From contig MRSX01000010.1 in the NCBI GenBank assembly GCA_002631715.1, positions 29,539-93,538 on the forward strand: DNA of 64,000 nt. The letters are read 5' to 3'. Each line of letters starts with the position of its first letter. The first letter of the stretch is position 1. Below are positions 44,086-53,266 of the stretch, piece after piece. The position numbers and the translations under genes were made by a program. The DNA comes from Candidatus Porisulfidus sp. TsSOB. Its GTDB lineage: Bacteria > Pseudomonadota > Gammaproteobacteria > Poriferisulfidales > Poriferisulfidaceae. Under the pieces are notes generated by a model. That model had not been told where the DNA came from and did no database searches. It saw only the letters and a program-made list of their open reading frames with translations.

Positions 44086-46053
44086 TCAGCAGTCGCTGCC
44101 AGGGCGGGACATTCCGGCTGGCTCGTCCTCAGACACCTTGATCAATTGCACATACGGGACTTTTCGCAGGGACCACTCTCCGGTATGCCGATCAAACTTC
44201 GAATTGACGAAACATTTCCAGTTCTCGTCGTCGATGTCCATGTAGTCCGCCCGGTAGTAATAGCCCGGATAGCGGGTCTCCTCACGGAACTGAATGTGCT
44301 TCATGTGCGCGAACGCCGCAATCAGGCGGTGGTAGTTTTCCCAGGCCCGCAGAAGTTCGTGCAGGTCCTTCGCCCGCATTTTCAGCGAGTCCTCGCGTAG
44401 CATTTCCAGCTTCTTCTCGGCCAGTTCCAGCATCATCTTGTTGGTCTGGTACAGGGTCGAGACACCGGCCACGTACTCGTCCATGATTTTCTGCAAACGG
44501 AACTGGAACATCTTTGGCGTGATGTAGTTCGGATTGACGTCGATCGCCGTGGTGTAGTCCTTGTGTTCGAGGAAGTTGCGCACCGGACGGTAGATCTCTT
44601 CCACGATGCCCTCCACCGGGCGTCCCAGTTCAGGCTTGAGATCCGGGTGGTCAAGCACGTACTGCACCATGGCCTTGGCCGCGATCCGCCCTTCGCTGTG
44701 CGAACCGCTGGAAAACTTGTGCCCGGAAGCGCCCACGCCGTCCCCGGCGGTGAACAGGCCCGCCACGGTAGTCATCCGGTTGTAGCCCCAGTGGTAATGG
44801 TCGGGGATTCCCGGGATATCCTCGGGGCCAGACACCCAGATGCCGGCACAGCCGGCATGCGAGCCCAGCAAATAGGGTTCGGTCGGCATGATCTCGGACA
44901 TTTCCTTGTCCGGCTCGATGTTCTCGCCAGCCCAGACACCACACTGGGCGATGGTCATGTCGAGGAAATCCTCCCAGGCCTCGGCCTCAAGATGCTTGAT
45001 CTCCTCCGGCGTCATGTTCGCCGCCAACTGCGCCATTGCGGAAGGCGTATCAATGAAGATCGGGCCACGGCCTTCCTTCAGCTCCTTCATCATCATGTGA
45101 TTGCGCAGGCAAGTCCCGATTTTGGGGCCCTTGGCGTAGGCGTCGTAGCCGTAGATTTTGAGATCTTCGACGTTCTTGGCCTGGTAATTCTCGCCGAGTG
45201 CATTCATGGACTTGGCCTTGAACAACAGGAACCAAGCGCCCACCGGACCGTAGCCGTCCTTGAAGCGAGCAGGCACGAAACGGTTTTCCATCATGGTTAA
45301 TTCCGCGCCGCATTCGGCCGCGATCGAGTAGGTGGAGCCGGCATTCCACACCGGGTACCAAGCCCGTCCAGTGCCCTCGCCCACGGAACGCGGACGGAAC
45401 ACGTTGACGGCGCCACCGCAGGCCAGCAGACAGCACTTGAAGCGGTAGACGACGAGACGGTTGTCGCGCACGCTGAAGCCTGCTGCGCCGGCTACCCGGT
45501 TCGGATCGTTCTTGTCGGTGATCAAGCGCACGATGAAAACGTGTTCCTCGATGTTCTCGGTGCCCAGAGCCTTCTTGGCGGCCTCAGCCACAATCCACTT
45601 GTAGGATTCGCCGTTGATCATGATCTGCCAGCGGCCGGTGCGGACCGGTTTGCCGCCGTCGACCAGCGACTTGCCTTCGTCCCCGCGCTGCTTCCAGATC
45701 GGAAGGCCCCATTTCTCAAAGTTGTATACCGAGTCGTCGACATGCCGGCCGACGTCGTATACGAGATCCTCGCGCACGATGCCCATCAGGTCGCCACGAA
45801 CGTAGCGGACATAGTCCGACGGATCGTTCTCGCCCATGTAGGTATTGATTGCGGACAGGCCCTGCGCGACGGCGCCAGAGCGACTCATTGCCGCCTTGTC
45901 GACCAGTTTGACCTTGAGGTCAGTCCCTTTTTCGCGGGCCTTTTCCACCCAGCGCGATATCTCGAATGCCGCGCCGCAGCAAGCCATGCCACCGCCGATG
46001 ATGAGAATATCAACCTCTTCTTCTACGATTTCAGGATTTCCAAACTCTCCCAT
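44086..46053 (-). CDS. aprA: Adenylylsulfate reductase, alpha subunit
   Basis: The FAD subunit of dissimilatory APS reductase, 655 residues. The N-terminal FAD loop DILIIGGGMACCGAAFEISRW, the substrate region with SRSGAVAQGLSAINTYMG and the C-terminal GYYYRADYMDIDDENWKCFVNSKFD segment are AprA features. In sulfur oxidisers the enzyme works in reverse, turning sulfite plus AMP into APS, which Sat converts to sulfate and ATP. It follows aprB with a 15-bp gap and ends at a strong terminator. No sat, aprM or qmoABC is in the window. Confidence 0.97.
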   Translation of the reverse strand: MGEFGNPEIVEEEVDILIIGGGMACCGAAFEISRWVEKAREKGTDLKVKLVDKAAMSRSGAVAQGLSAINTYMGENDPSDYVRYVRGDLMGIVREDLVYDVGRHVDDSVYNFEKWGLPIWKQRGDEGKSLVDGGKPVRTGRWQIMINGESYKWIVAEAAKKALGTENIEEHVFIVRLITDKNDPNRVAGAAGFSVRDNRLVVYRFKCCLLACGGAVNVFRPRSVGEGTGRAWYPVWNAGSTYSIAAECGAELTMMENRFVPARFKDGYGPVGAWFLLFKAKSMNALGENYQAKNVEDLKIYGYDAYAKGPKIGTCLRNHMMMKELKEGRGPIFIDTPSAMAQLAANMTPEEIKHLEAEAWEDFLDMTIAQCGVWAGENIEPDKEMSEIMPTEPYLLGSHAGCAGIWVSGPEDIPGIPDHYHWGYNRMTTVAGLFTAGDGVGASGHKFSSGSHSEGRIAAKAMVQYVLDHPDLKPELGRPVEGIVEEIYRPVRNFLEHKDYTTAIDVNPNYITPKMFQFRLQKIMDEYVAGVSTLYQTNKMMLELAEKKLEMLREDSLKMRAKDLHELLRAWENYHRLIAAFAHMKHIQFREETRYPGYYYRADYMDIDDENWKCFVNSKFDRHTGEWSLRKVPYVQLIKVSEDEPAGMSRPGSDC

Positions 46054-46068
46054 GATCCTGCAATCCGA

Positions 46069-46533
46069 TCAGTTGGCCACGAACTGCGACATGTCGCAGC
46101 TGTGCGTCCTTTTAGTGAACAGCGTGCTGTGGTCCTTGCCTTCCGATATCACCGCTTCGTTCTCGCCGCCGTATGGGTCGGCCGAGCCTTCCGGCGTCGT
46201 GCGGACCGGGAACTTGAAGCGCTTCGTGGTGCCATTACGGAACTTGATGGTCCACAGGATGGAATCGGTCCCGCGCAATGGCTGCACCGAAGCACCCAGC
46301 GGAACGACATCCGCATAGTGGCGGCATTCGATCGCCTGTTGCGGACAGATCTTGACGCAGGCGTAGCATTCCCAGCACTGTTCGGGCTCCTGGTTGTATG
46401 CCTTCATGGCATGGCCGGTCTTGGAGCCGTCCTTGTCCAGATACATCAGATCGTGGGGGCAAATGTACATGCAGGCCGGCTTCTCCTGACTCTGGCATCC
46501 ATCGCATTTATCGGTGCGTACGAAAGTCGGCAT
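46069..46533 (-). CDS. aprB: Adenylylsulfate reductase, beta subunit
   Basis: A 154-residue iron-sulfur subunit with two [4Fe-4S] sets: CDGCQSQEKPACMYICP (residues 10-26) and CWECYACVKICP (about 53-64). The C-terminal half wraps AprA. It relays electrons between the AprA flavin and a membrane acceptor. The gene starts the aprBA operon; a 142-bp gap precedes it, with TTGACA on the minus strand about 36 bp upstream of the start but no convincing -10. Confidence 0.96.
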   Translation of the reverse strand: MPTFVRTDKCDGCQSQEKPACMYICPHDLMYLDKDGSKTGHAMKAYNQEPEQCWECYACVKICPQQAIECRHYADVVPLGASVQPLRGTDSILWTIKFRNGTTKRFKFPVRTTPEGSADPYGGENEAVISEGKDHSTLFTKRTHSCDMSQFVAN

Positions 46534-46675
46534 TAATTACCCCTTGGTTGTCTGTTCTATTGACGTCCTGTCAACTTGAAAAGGCTAATGAGTCAAATCA
46601 ATCAAGGTTGTGTGATTACAGTTCTTGTTCAACCCGCAAGAAATCTTTGCGCGGGCTACTTCAGCCTCTTTACAA

Positions 46676-47518
46676 TCAGTTGAACATCTCGTCCAAGACA
46701 TCGAACAAGCCTTCTTCTTCGGCCGCGCTTTCGCCTTCGTCCGCAGGCTGGTCAGATTCGCCCTCTGATTCTCTCTCGGCCCCGCTTTCAAGCATCTCGC
46801 CCAAATCATCGAAGGCGCCATCTTCTTCGGCTCCGCTCCGATGCCCAGCCAATTGCTGGGCGCGCTCGGTCTCAAATCCCACCATGTCTTTCAGCGCGTT
46901 GCGCGCGAAATGAAAGTCCACGCCATCGCGCAGCGGGATCTTGGTCGTATTGCCTTTCTCCAGCCTCTTGCGCAAGACATTCCGCCAGTATTCGTCTGGA
47001 ATGTCGGCGAAGGCACCCGGCATCTCCTGGCGCTTGATCTGTCCCGTAACCCGGACCATCTTCTGCCCGAACAGGAATCGCTTTTTATGTTCTTTCTCGT
47101 CGACTTTCAGTCCCGCCAGCTTGATCCGGTAGCGAATATTTGGGCAGGACTTAAGGCCAAAAGCGCGGTCCTTCTCGACTCCCTCGCTGACGCACTGCGG
47201 GCGAACGTAGTACAGGTAACCCCTTTCAAGCCGGATGTCCGTGGCTTCGATCGCGTTGCGTAGAGCCGCTTCGCGCTCCACTCGCATCCGGGCCTGATAC
47301 TCCTGATCGGTCCGATCCACGTATTCGTCCGTGTACGCGCGGTATTTCTTTTTCCCTTCACTGGCTGGCTCCGAGCACAGCAAGGTGACCTGTTCGGTCG
47401 TGAAGCCCTTGTCCAGATAGAACTGAATGTCGTCCCGGGAGCATTCCGCCCATGCCAAGGGGGCGGAAAACATGAGCAGAAGAACTGCCGTACGGACGGT
47501 CACGGGGATTTTCGACAT
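46676..47518 (-). CDS. Exported acidic protein with a duplicated C-terminal motif
   Basis: A 280-residue protein with a signal peptide (MSKIPVTVRTAVLLLMFSAPLAWA). The mature part begins CSRDDIQFYLDKGFTTEQVTLLC, a short helical motif seen in other exported proteobacterial proteins, then a charged beta-rich middle. The C-terminus is strongly acidic and repeats a motif: EDGAFDDLGEMLES and, at the very end, EEGLFDVLDEMFN. I know no function. It lies between aprB and lysA on the same strand with no obvious link to either. Confidence 0.65.
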   Translation of the reverse strand: MSKIPVTVRTAVLLLMFSAPLAWAECSRDDIQFYLDKGFTTEQVTLLCSEPASEGKKKYRAYTDEYVDRTDQEYQARMRVEREAALRNAIEATDIRLERGYLYYVRPQCVSEGVEKDRAFGLKSCPNIRYRIKLAGLKVDEKEHKKRFLFGQKMVRVTGQIKRQEMPGAFADIPDEYWRNVLRKRLEKGNTTKIPLRDGVDFHFARNALKDMVGFETERAQQLAGHRSGAEEDGAFDDLGEMLESGAERESEGESDQPADEGESAAEEEGLFDVLDEMFN

Positions 47519-47552
47519 GGAGTATTCACCGCAAAATCCCTATTTTACAGGC

Positions 47553-48803
47553 TCAGCTTTGCCGAAGAGTCTCGCCAGCATACAACTCGTCCGCCTCTCC
47601 CCGGTGGCGAACCAGATCATGCCGGTCTCCATCGACCATCACCTCGGCGACCGGTGGACGGGAATTGTAGGAACTGCCCATAGAGGCCGCGTAGGCCCCG
47701 CAAGAGAACACTGCGAGCAACTCGCCCTCCTCCACCGCAAGGTTTCTTGAGCGACCCAAGTAGTCTGCCGTTTCGCACACTGGCCCCACGACATCGCAAT
47801 TCAAGCGCTCACGCCCTTCAGCCTTGATGACTGGCATGATGGCATGCCAGGCCCCGTACAGGGCCGGGCGCATCAGTTCGGTCATGGCCGCATCCACCAC
47901 GACAAAGTGCCCGCCGGTAGTGTGCTTGATGTACTCCACACGAGTCAGCAGGATTCCTGCGTTGCCCATCACGTATCGCCCCGGTTCGATGATCAGGGAC
48001 AAGGGCCGGTCTCCGATTGCCTCGCGCAGGCCCTCGGCATAGGGGTCGAGAGACGGCGACTTTTCGTCCTGGTAACAAATCCCCAAGCCTCCGCCGACAT
48101 CCACGTATTCCAGTTCGATCCCTTCTTCGCGCAATTGGTCCGCCAGACCCACCAACTGCCGCGCCGCCATGACGATCGGCTCGGCATCAATCAATTGGGA
48201 GCCGATGTGGCAAGCCACGCCGCGAATTTCCAGTCCATCCAGACGGTTCGCCATGCGGTAAGTCTCCAACGCCTCTTCCCACGGAATGCCGAACTTGCTG
48301 CCGCGAAATCCAGTCGCGATATGCGGGTGCGTATCCACCTCAATCGCCGGGTTGACGCGCAGGGAAACCGGGGCCACCTTCCCCATTTCCCGGGCAATGC
48401 GGGAAATCCGTTCAAGTTCGCTCGGCGATTCCACGTGAAAGGCTCCGATGCCCGCGTCCAAGGCTTGCCGAATCTCTTCCGCAGTCTTGCCGACACCTGA
48501 AAAGACAGAAACAGACACATCGCCGCCTGCCGCCTTCACGCGTGCCAATTCGCCCCCGGAAACGAGGTCGAACGCGCAACCCAACTGCGCCAGATGCTGC
48601 AATACCGCGAGATTCCCGTTGGCCTTGACCGCATAGCAGATACGGCAGGACTGTCCAGAGAAGGCGGCGCGCAATTCTTCGATGCGGCGCCGCATTACGG
48701 CAGCCGAATACACGAAGCATGGCGTGCCATGCTCCTCGGCGATTAATTCCAGCGGAACCGACTCGGCATGCAGCCGATCAGCCTGGTAAATGAAATCTTC
48801 CAT
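47553..48803 (-). CDS. lysA: Diaminopimelate decarboxylase
   Basis: The last step of lysine synthesis, a PLP fold-III decarboxylase of 416 residues. The PLP lysine lies in CYAVKANGN, the phosphate-binding loop in YVDVGGGLGICY and the C-terminal cysteine motif in GPVCETADYLG. The ATG at 48803 overlaps the stop of the small lipoprotein gene upstream (TGATG). Confidence 0.95.
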   Translation of the reverse strand: MEDFIYQADRLHAESVPLELIAEEHGTPCFVYSAAVMRRRIEELRAAFSGQSCRICYAVKANGNLAVLQHLAQLGCAFDLVSGGELARVKAAGGDVSVSVFSGVGKTAEEIRQALDAGIGAFHVESPSELERISRIAREMGKVAPVSLRVNPAIEVDTHPHIATGFRGSKFGIPWEEALETYRMANRLDGLEIRGVACHIGSQLIDAEPIVMAARQLVGLADQLREEGIELEYVDVGGGLGICYQDEKSPSLDPYAEGLREAIGDRPLSLIIEPGRYVMGNAGILLTRVEYIKHTTGGHFVVVDAAMTELMRPALYGAWHAIMPVIKAEGRERLNCDVVGPVCETADYLGRSRNLAVEEGELLAVFSCGAYAASMGSSYNSRPPVAEVMVDGDRHDLVRHRGEADELYAGETLRQS

Positions 48804-48913
48804 CAACCGTCGGCCGCGGCCTCCGGCGGCGGCTCAAGCGGCCCCATCTGCCCGCACCCGGCCTGCGCCCCGATTAATACGAAGCCCAAGAATAACCATC
48901 GCAGAACGCTCAT
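48803..48913 (-). CDS. lptM: Small lipoprotein (LptM/YifL-like)
   Basis: A 36-residue lipoprotein precursor: hydrophobic MSVLRWLFLGFVLIGAQAG, then C20 followed by GQMGPLEPPP. The CGQxGPLxxP sequence directly upstream of lysA is the signature of LptM, which helps LptD mature in the outer membrane. The residue at -3 of the cysteine is Gln, atypical for a lipobox. GGGAG lies 12 bp before the ATG. Confidence 0.75.
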   Translation of the reverse strand: MSVLRWLFLGFVLIGAQAGCGQMGPLEPPPEAAADG

Positions 48914-48930
48914 GAATTTCTCTCCCATCA

Positions 48931-49656
48931 ATGCGCCGCCTAATATACTATGTGCCAAGCCTAAATCCAGCCAAACCTCCGTATATCGGCCACTTTCCGT
49001 TGAGCCCCTCCGACTCCCTGATTCAGGAACCCGCCGACGGCCCCGCGCGCGCTGCGCTGGTCTGGCTGCACGGCTTGGGCGCGACGGCCGAAGATTTTGC
49101 GGATCTGGGTCGTCAATTGCAGTGCCCAGGCCTGCGCGTGATTGCCCTGCAAGCTTGGCCACGGCCGGTTACGATCTTCGGCGGGCAGGTCGCACCGTCC
49201 TGGTTCGACATTCTGCCGGAACCGGATGGACGCGTCACCAGCAACATCAACGAACTGGAAGAAAGCGCCCAGCGCGTCCGTGCCGAATTCGAGCGGCAGC
49301 GCAAATCCGGGATCACTCAACTCGCGGTCGGAGGTTTCTCCCAAGGCGGCGCACAGGCCCTGTTCACCACGCTGACCCATCTCGAACCCTTGGCCGCTGC
49401 CGTCTGCCTGTCCGGCTACCTGCCGCAGGACGAATACCTGATGCAACAGATCAGTCGCCTGACATTGCAGACTCCCGTGTTCATGGCGCACGGCACCACG
49501 GACGAGGTCGTTCTCCACGAATACGCCGAGGTCTCTCGCGACTGGTTGCGCAAACACGGGGCCTCGGTCGATTGGTACAGCGAGGCGTTCGCCCACACGG
49601 TCATTCCGGAGGAAATCGCCGCATTGGGCAAGTTCCTGCGCAATAACTTGGACTGA
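48931..49656 (+). CDS. Phospholipase/carboxylesterase-family hydrolase
   Basis: An alpha/beta hydrolase of the YpfH/carboxylesterase 2 family. It has the oxyanion loop ALVWLHGLGA, nucleophile serine in VGGFSQGGAQA, the Asp in FMAHGTTDEVV and the catalytic His in FAHTVIP. The family hydrolyses short-chain esters. The start is uncertain: ATG 48931 gives 241 residues with an unusual basic N-terminus, while TTG 49000 would give the typical length. The gene begins just 17 bp from the divergent lptM start. Confidence 0.85.
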   Translation: MRRLIYYVPSLNPAKPPYIGHFPLSPSDSLIQEPADGPARAALVWLHGLGATAEDFADLGRQLQCPGLRVIALQAWPRPVTIFGGQVAPSWFDILPEPDGRVTSNINELEESAQRVRAEFERQRKSGITQLAVGGFSQGGAQALFTTLTHLEPLAAAVCLSGYLPQDEYLMQQISRLTLQTPVFMAHGTTDEVVLHEYAEVSRDWLRKHGASVDWYSEAFAHTVIPEEIAALGKFLRNNLD

Positions 49657-49677
49657 AATAGTCTGTTTTTCAGCTAG

Positions 49678-51093
49678 TTAGGGCTGTTCTGGCATTGCCA
49701 GCGGTCCCACCGAAAGTTCTTCCTGCGCCTGTGTCACTCGGGCACGTACCGCATCGGGAGCCGTGCCACCATGCAGCCCACGCGCCGCGACCGACCGTTC
49801 CGGCGTCAGCGACGAAAGCAGTTCAGCGTCGATGGCTGGACTGAATTGCTGGACTTCTTCGAGATTCAGCGCATCCAACGTCAGGCCACATTCGACCGCA
49901 TGGGCCACAACCTGCCCGGTGATGTGATGTGCATCCCGGAACGCGACTCCACGCGCCACCAGCGCATCCGCCAAATCCGTTGCAGTTGAGTAACCTTCCG
50001 CCGCTGCCACCTTCAGCCTCTCCCGGTCGAACTCCATTGCCTGAACCACCGCCCGCATAATCGACAGGCAAGCCAACGCAGTATCCACGCTGTCAAACAG
50101 CGGTTCCTTGTCTTCCTGATTGTCCCGGTTGTACGCCATGGGCTGCGCCTTCATGAGCATCAGCAACGCCTGCAGGTGCCCGCAGACACGTGCACTCTTC
50201 CCGCGGATCAACTCAAGGGCATCCGGATTTTTCTTCTGCGGCATAAGCGAGGAACCTGTGCAGTATTCGTCCGGCAGATCAACCCACCCGAACGCCGGGC
50301 TGGCCCAAAGGACGATCTCCTCCGCCATCCGGGACAGGTGCACCATCAGAAGGCTGAGAACCGCGCAGGTCTCGACCGCGAAATCCCGGTCGCTGACCGC
50401 ATCCAGCGAGTTGTCGCACAGCGAATCGAAGCCCAGGAGTTCCGCCACGTACTGCCGGTCCACCGGATAACCTGATCCAGCCAGAGCCGCCGCTCCCAGC
50501 GGCAGCGTATTGGTCCGGCGGAACGCCTCCGCCAACCTCTGCCGATCGCGCTTCAGCATCTCGTACCAGGCCAGAAGATGATGGCCAAGCGTGACCGGTT
50601 GCGCCGTCTGCAAGTGGGTGAAGCCTGCCATCAGGGTTTCCGTCTCCGCCTTTGCCCGCTCGACCAGAACCGACTGCAGGGCATGCGCCTCGGCATCCAG
50701 CTGCGCCTGCGCGGCCCGGGCATACAGCCGCAGGTCGGTGGCCACCTGGTCGTTCCGGGAACGCCCGGTATGAAGCTTCTTGCCGACCTCGCCGACCTCG
50801 GCAACCAGCATCGCCTCGATATTCATGTGCACGTCTTCGAGGGCCGGATCCCATTCAGCCTCGCCCGCATCAATGCGCGCACGCACTTGCGCTAGACCCT
50901 CGACGAGGGTCTTGCATTCCTCTTCGGTCAGAACGCCCGCCCGCTGCAACCCGCGGGCATGCGCCTGCGACCCCTGAATGTCATAGGGGTACAGGCAGCC
51001 GTCGAAATGGACGGACGCCGTAAACGCCTCCACCTCGCTGTCGGTCGCCCGAGCAAACCGTCCAGCCCAGGGTTTCGCTGTAGAATCAGGCAT
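49678..51093 (-). CDS. argH: Argininosuccinate lyase
   Basis: The final step of arginine synthesis, 471 residues. Visible motifs are KPWAGRFARATDSEVEAFTASV at the N-terminus, LHTGRSRNDQVATDLRLY, TVTLGHHLLAWYEML-like AQPVTLGHHL, and the fumarase/aspartase signature GSSLMPQKKNPD with the catalytic serine. The ATG at 51093 fits the family; longer frames have no homology. argJ is also in the window at 58 kb. Confidence 0.95.
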   Translation of the reverse strand: MPDSTAKPWAGRFARATDSEVEAFTASVHFDGCLYPYDIQGSQAHARGLQRAGVLTEEECKTLVEGLAQVRARIDAGEAEWDPALEDVHMNIEAMLVAEVGEVGKKLHTGRSRNDQVATDLRLYARAAQAQLDAEAHALQSVLVERAKAETETLMAGFTHLQTAQPVTLGHHLLAWYEMLKRDRQRLAEAFRRTNTLPLGAAALAGSGYPVDRQYVAELLGFDSLCDNSLDAVSDRDFAVETCAVLSLLMVHLSRMAEEIVLWASPAFGWVDLPDEYCTGSSLMPQKKNPDALELIRGKSARVCGHLQALLMLMKAQPMAYNRDNQEDKEPLFDSVDTALACLSIMRAVVQAMEFDRERLKVAAAEGYSTATDLADALVARGVAFRDAHHITGQVVAHAVECGLTLDALNLEEVQQFSPAIDAELLSSLTPERSVAARGLHGGTAPDAVRARVTQAQEELSVGPLAMPEQP

Positions 51094-51162
51094 GTGGCCC
51101 TCACGAATTTTGCGGTATTTTATGCCAGTACGCGCTTTTCTCCACAATATTTGTTCGCTTGC

Positions 51163-51567
51163 ATGAAAAAAAACGACTCGCCGACGTCCTTTGAGGACAA
51201 GGTTGCCGTGCTGATCGACGGCAATCTCGAGTTGTACTGGGACCGAACTATAGCCATGAATCCGGCTCAGCGCGAAGCAGTTTCCCGGCTGGAGGAAAAG
51301 CTGCAGGAAGGCTTCAAAGTGGACGGCGTGCGCTACGACCGCCCGGATTCGCTCAAGCGTGCGCAACTGGCCGCGAGCCTGATTCCTCAGGCGCTGCAAC
51401 GCGGCGACGACTCGCTGGCCGCCACTGCACTCGCGCTGACCTGCACTTCCCTGCCCGACCTGAAACAGATCCAGTATCGCCAGAGGCAGGACGACAGCTG
51501 GGACATCGCATTTGTTAGCGACCGCTGCTACGCGCCCGAGGAACAGCCCATCCAATTCACTTCATGA
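51163..51567 (+). CDS. Hypothetical protein upstream of hemC
   Basis: A 134-residue soluble protein, not recognised. Starts MKKNDSPTSFEDKVAVLIDGNLELYW and includes a Lys/Arg/Gln rich end (QIQYRQRQDDSWDIAFVSD). It overlaps hemC by 4 nt (ATGA), so it is coupled to haem synthesis genes, and lies 69 bp from the divergent argH. The ATG at 51163 was chosen over upstream codons that overlap argH. Confidence 0.6.
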   Translation: MKKNDSPTSFEDKVAVLIDGNLELYWDRTIAMNPAQREAVSRLEEKLQEGFKVDGVRYDRPDSLKRAQLAASLIPQALQRGDDSLAATALALTCTSLPDLKQIQYRQRQDDSWDIAFVSDRCYAPEEQPIQFTS

Positions 51568-52493
51568 GTCCACCTCTCTGCCGTATCGCTACTCGACGCA
51601 GCCCACTGGCTGTGCGGCAGGCTGAATTGATCGCCGACGCACTGAGCCGGGAAGCGGGCGTGCGCACGGAACTGCTGCGCGTGCAGACCGAGGGCGACCA
51701 GATGCTGGATCACCCCTTGGCTGCGATCGGCGGCAAAGGCCTGTTCGTCAAGGAACTGGAACATCGCCTGTTGTCCGGCGATGCCGACCTGGCCGTCCAT
51801 TCAATGAAAGACGTGCCGGCAGACCTTCCATCTGGCCTCACGCTGGCCGCGATCTGCACTCGCGCCGACCCCCGGGACGGGGTTATCGCCCCTCACCACA
51901 AAACAATCGAGGCCCTCCCTGCGGGCAGCCGCGTGGGAACGTCGAGCCTGCGACGCAAGGCTCAATTGCAGGCACAATTCCCCGATCTTCAGTTTTTAGA
52001 CCTGCGCGGCAATGTCGGAACCCGCCTGAAACGAGTACAGGAAGGCGATTTTGACGCCATCGTGCTGGCCTGCGCGGGGCTGCAACGGCTCGGGCTGGAC
52101 GAGCAGATCACGCAGGCCCTGGAGCCCGAGGTGTGCCTGCCCGCCATCGGCCAAGGTGCACTTGGGATCGAGATTGCTGAAGATCACCCGCATGCGCAGG
52201 CTTGGGTGGGCGCGCTACACGACCCGGCCACTGCCGCCGCCGTGACTGCGGAGCGCATGGTCAGCCGTGCACTTTCCGGCAGTTGCCAAGTCCCCTTAGC
52301 CGCTCACGCGGTCTGCACCGGCGACCAGGAAGTCCAGCTTCAGGCCTGCCTTGCCCGCCCGGACGGCAGCCTGATCCTGCGTGCAGCGGCCGAAGGAGAG
52401 TCCAGAATTGCCGGCGCAATGGCCGCAAAACAGCTACTGGAACAAGGCGGCGCGGACATCCTGGCTGAACTGGGTGTCGCGGGCTACGCATGA
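51564..52493 (+). CDS. hemC: Porphobilinogen deaminase
   Basis: Assembles hydroxymethylbilane from four porphobilinogens; 309 residues. Features are the N-terminal RIATRRSPLAVRQAELIAD, the GGKGLFVKELE and HSMKDVPADLPSGL active-site segments, and the dipyrromethane-binding cysteine in ALSGSCQVPLAAHA. hemD follows by ATGA overlap. Confidence 0.96.
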   Translation: MSPPLCRIATRRSPLAVRQAELIADALSREAGVRTELLRVQTEGDQMLDHPLAAIGGKGLFVKELEHRLLSGDADLAVHSMKDVPADLPSGLTLAAICTRADPRDGVIAPHHKTIEALPAGSRVGTSSLRRKAQLQAQFPDLQFLDLRGNVGTRLKRVQEGDFDAIVLACAGLQRLGLDEQITQALEPEVCLPAIGQGALGIEIAEDHPHAQAWVGALHDPATAAAVTAERMVSRALSGSCQVPLAAHAVCTGDQEVQLQACLARPDGSLILRAAAEGESRIAGAMAAKQLLEQGGADILAELGVAGYA

Positions 52494-53266
52494 GCCGTAC
52501 TCTTTCGGGCCGCCGAATTCTCCTGACCCGACCCGAGGGGCAGGTTGAGCCCCTGGCCACACGTCTGCACGAACAAGGCGCGCGAGTCAACCACTTCCCC
52601 GCGATCCGGATCGCCTTGACCCCCCCGGATTCGAACGCTCAAGCCCTGGTCGAACAGGCGACATTCATCATTTTCGTCAGCACCAACGCTGTACGCGGTC
52701 TGATGGCAGGTTCCGATCAACTCGTGCAAGCCGTCCGAAACGCTTCCATGATTGCCGCTATCGGCCCGGCCACGGAAACGGCACTGGAGCAAGCCGGTCT
52801 AAAGCCCGGCATCGTAGCTCCTCCCCCGCACAACAGCGAAGCATTGCTTTCCATCCCCTTCTTGCAAGACCTGAAGCATCACCGTGTTTCTATTGTCCGG
52901 GGACAGAGCGGACGTGAAAAACTGGCCGAGGAACTACGCAGTCGTGGCGCAGAAGTGCACTATCTGGAAGTCTACCGCCGCGATCCTCCGGACCGCACCC
53001 TGTCTTTCAGGGAAACATCGGGCGGACTTCCGGACGTCATCTGCGTCACCAGCGTCGAGATTGCCACGAATCTTCGGGAATGCATCGCGCCAGAAGAAAA
53101 GGATGATCTTTTGGGTTGCGCCCTGATCGCCGGTAACGCCCGGATCGCCACTGCCTGCCGAAATCTCGGCTACACTGCCCTTCACGGAGTAGCCGATAAC
53201 CCCGGGGACGATGCCATGTTCGAAGCTCTGAATGCGTATTTCTCACCCAAATCGCCAATCTCATGA
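52490..53266 (+). CDS. hemD: Uroporphyrinogen-III synthase
   Basis: A 258-residue two-domain HemD. Sequence is weakly conserved in this family, but GRRILLTRPEGQ, IIFVSTNAVRGLM, IAAIGPATETAL, LPDVICVTSVEIATNL and ALIAGNARIATACRNLG are typical, as is the place between hemC and hemX. It closes hydroxymethylbilane into uroporphyrinogen III. Confidence 0.9.
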   Translation: MSRTLSGRRILLTRPEGQVEPLATRLHEQGARVNHFPAIRIALTPPDSNAQALVEQATFIIFVSTNAVRGLMAGSDQLVQAVRNASMIAAIGPATETALEQAGLKPGIVAPPPHNSEALLSIPFLQDLKHHRVSIVRGQSGREKLAEELRSRGAEVHYLEVYRRDPPDRTLSFRETSGGLPDVICVTSVEIATNLRECIAPEEKDDLLGCALIAGNARIATACRNLGYTALHGVADNPGDDAMFEALNAYFSPKSPIS

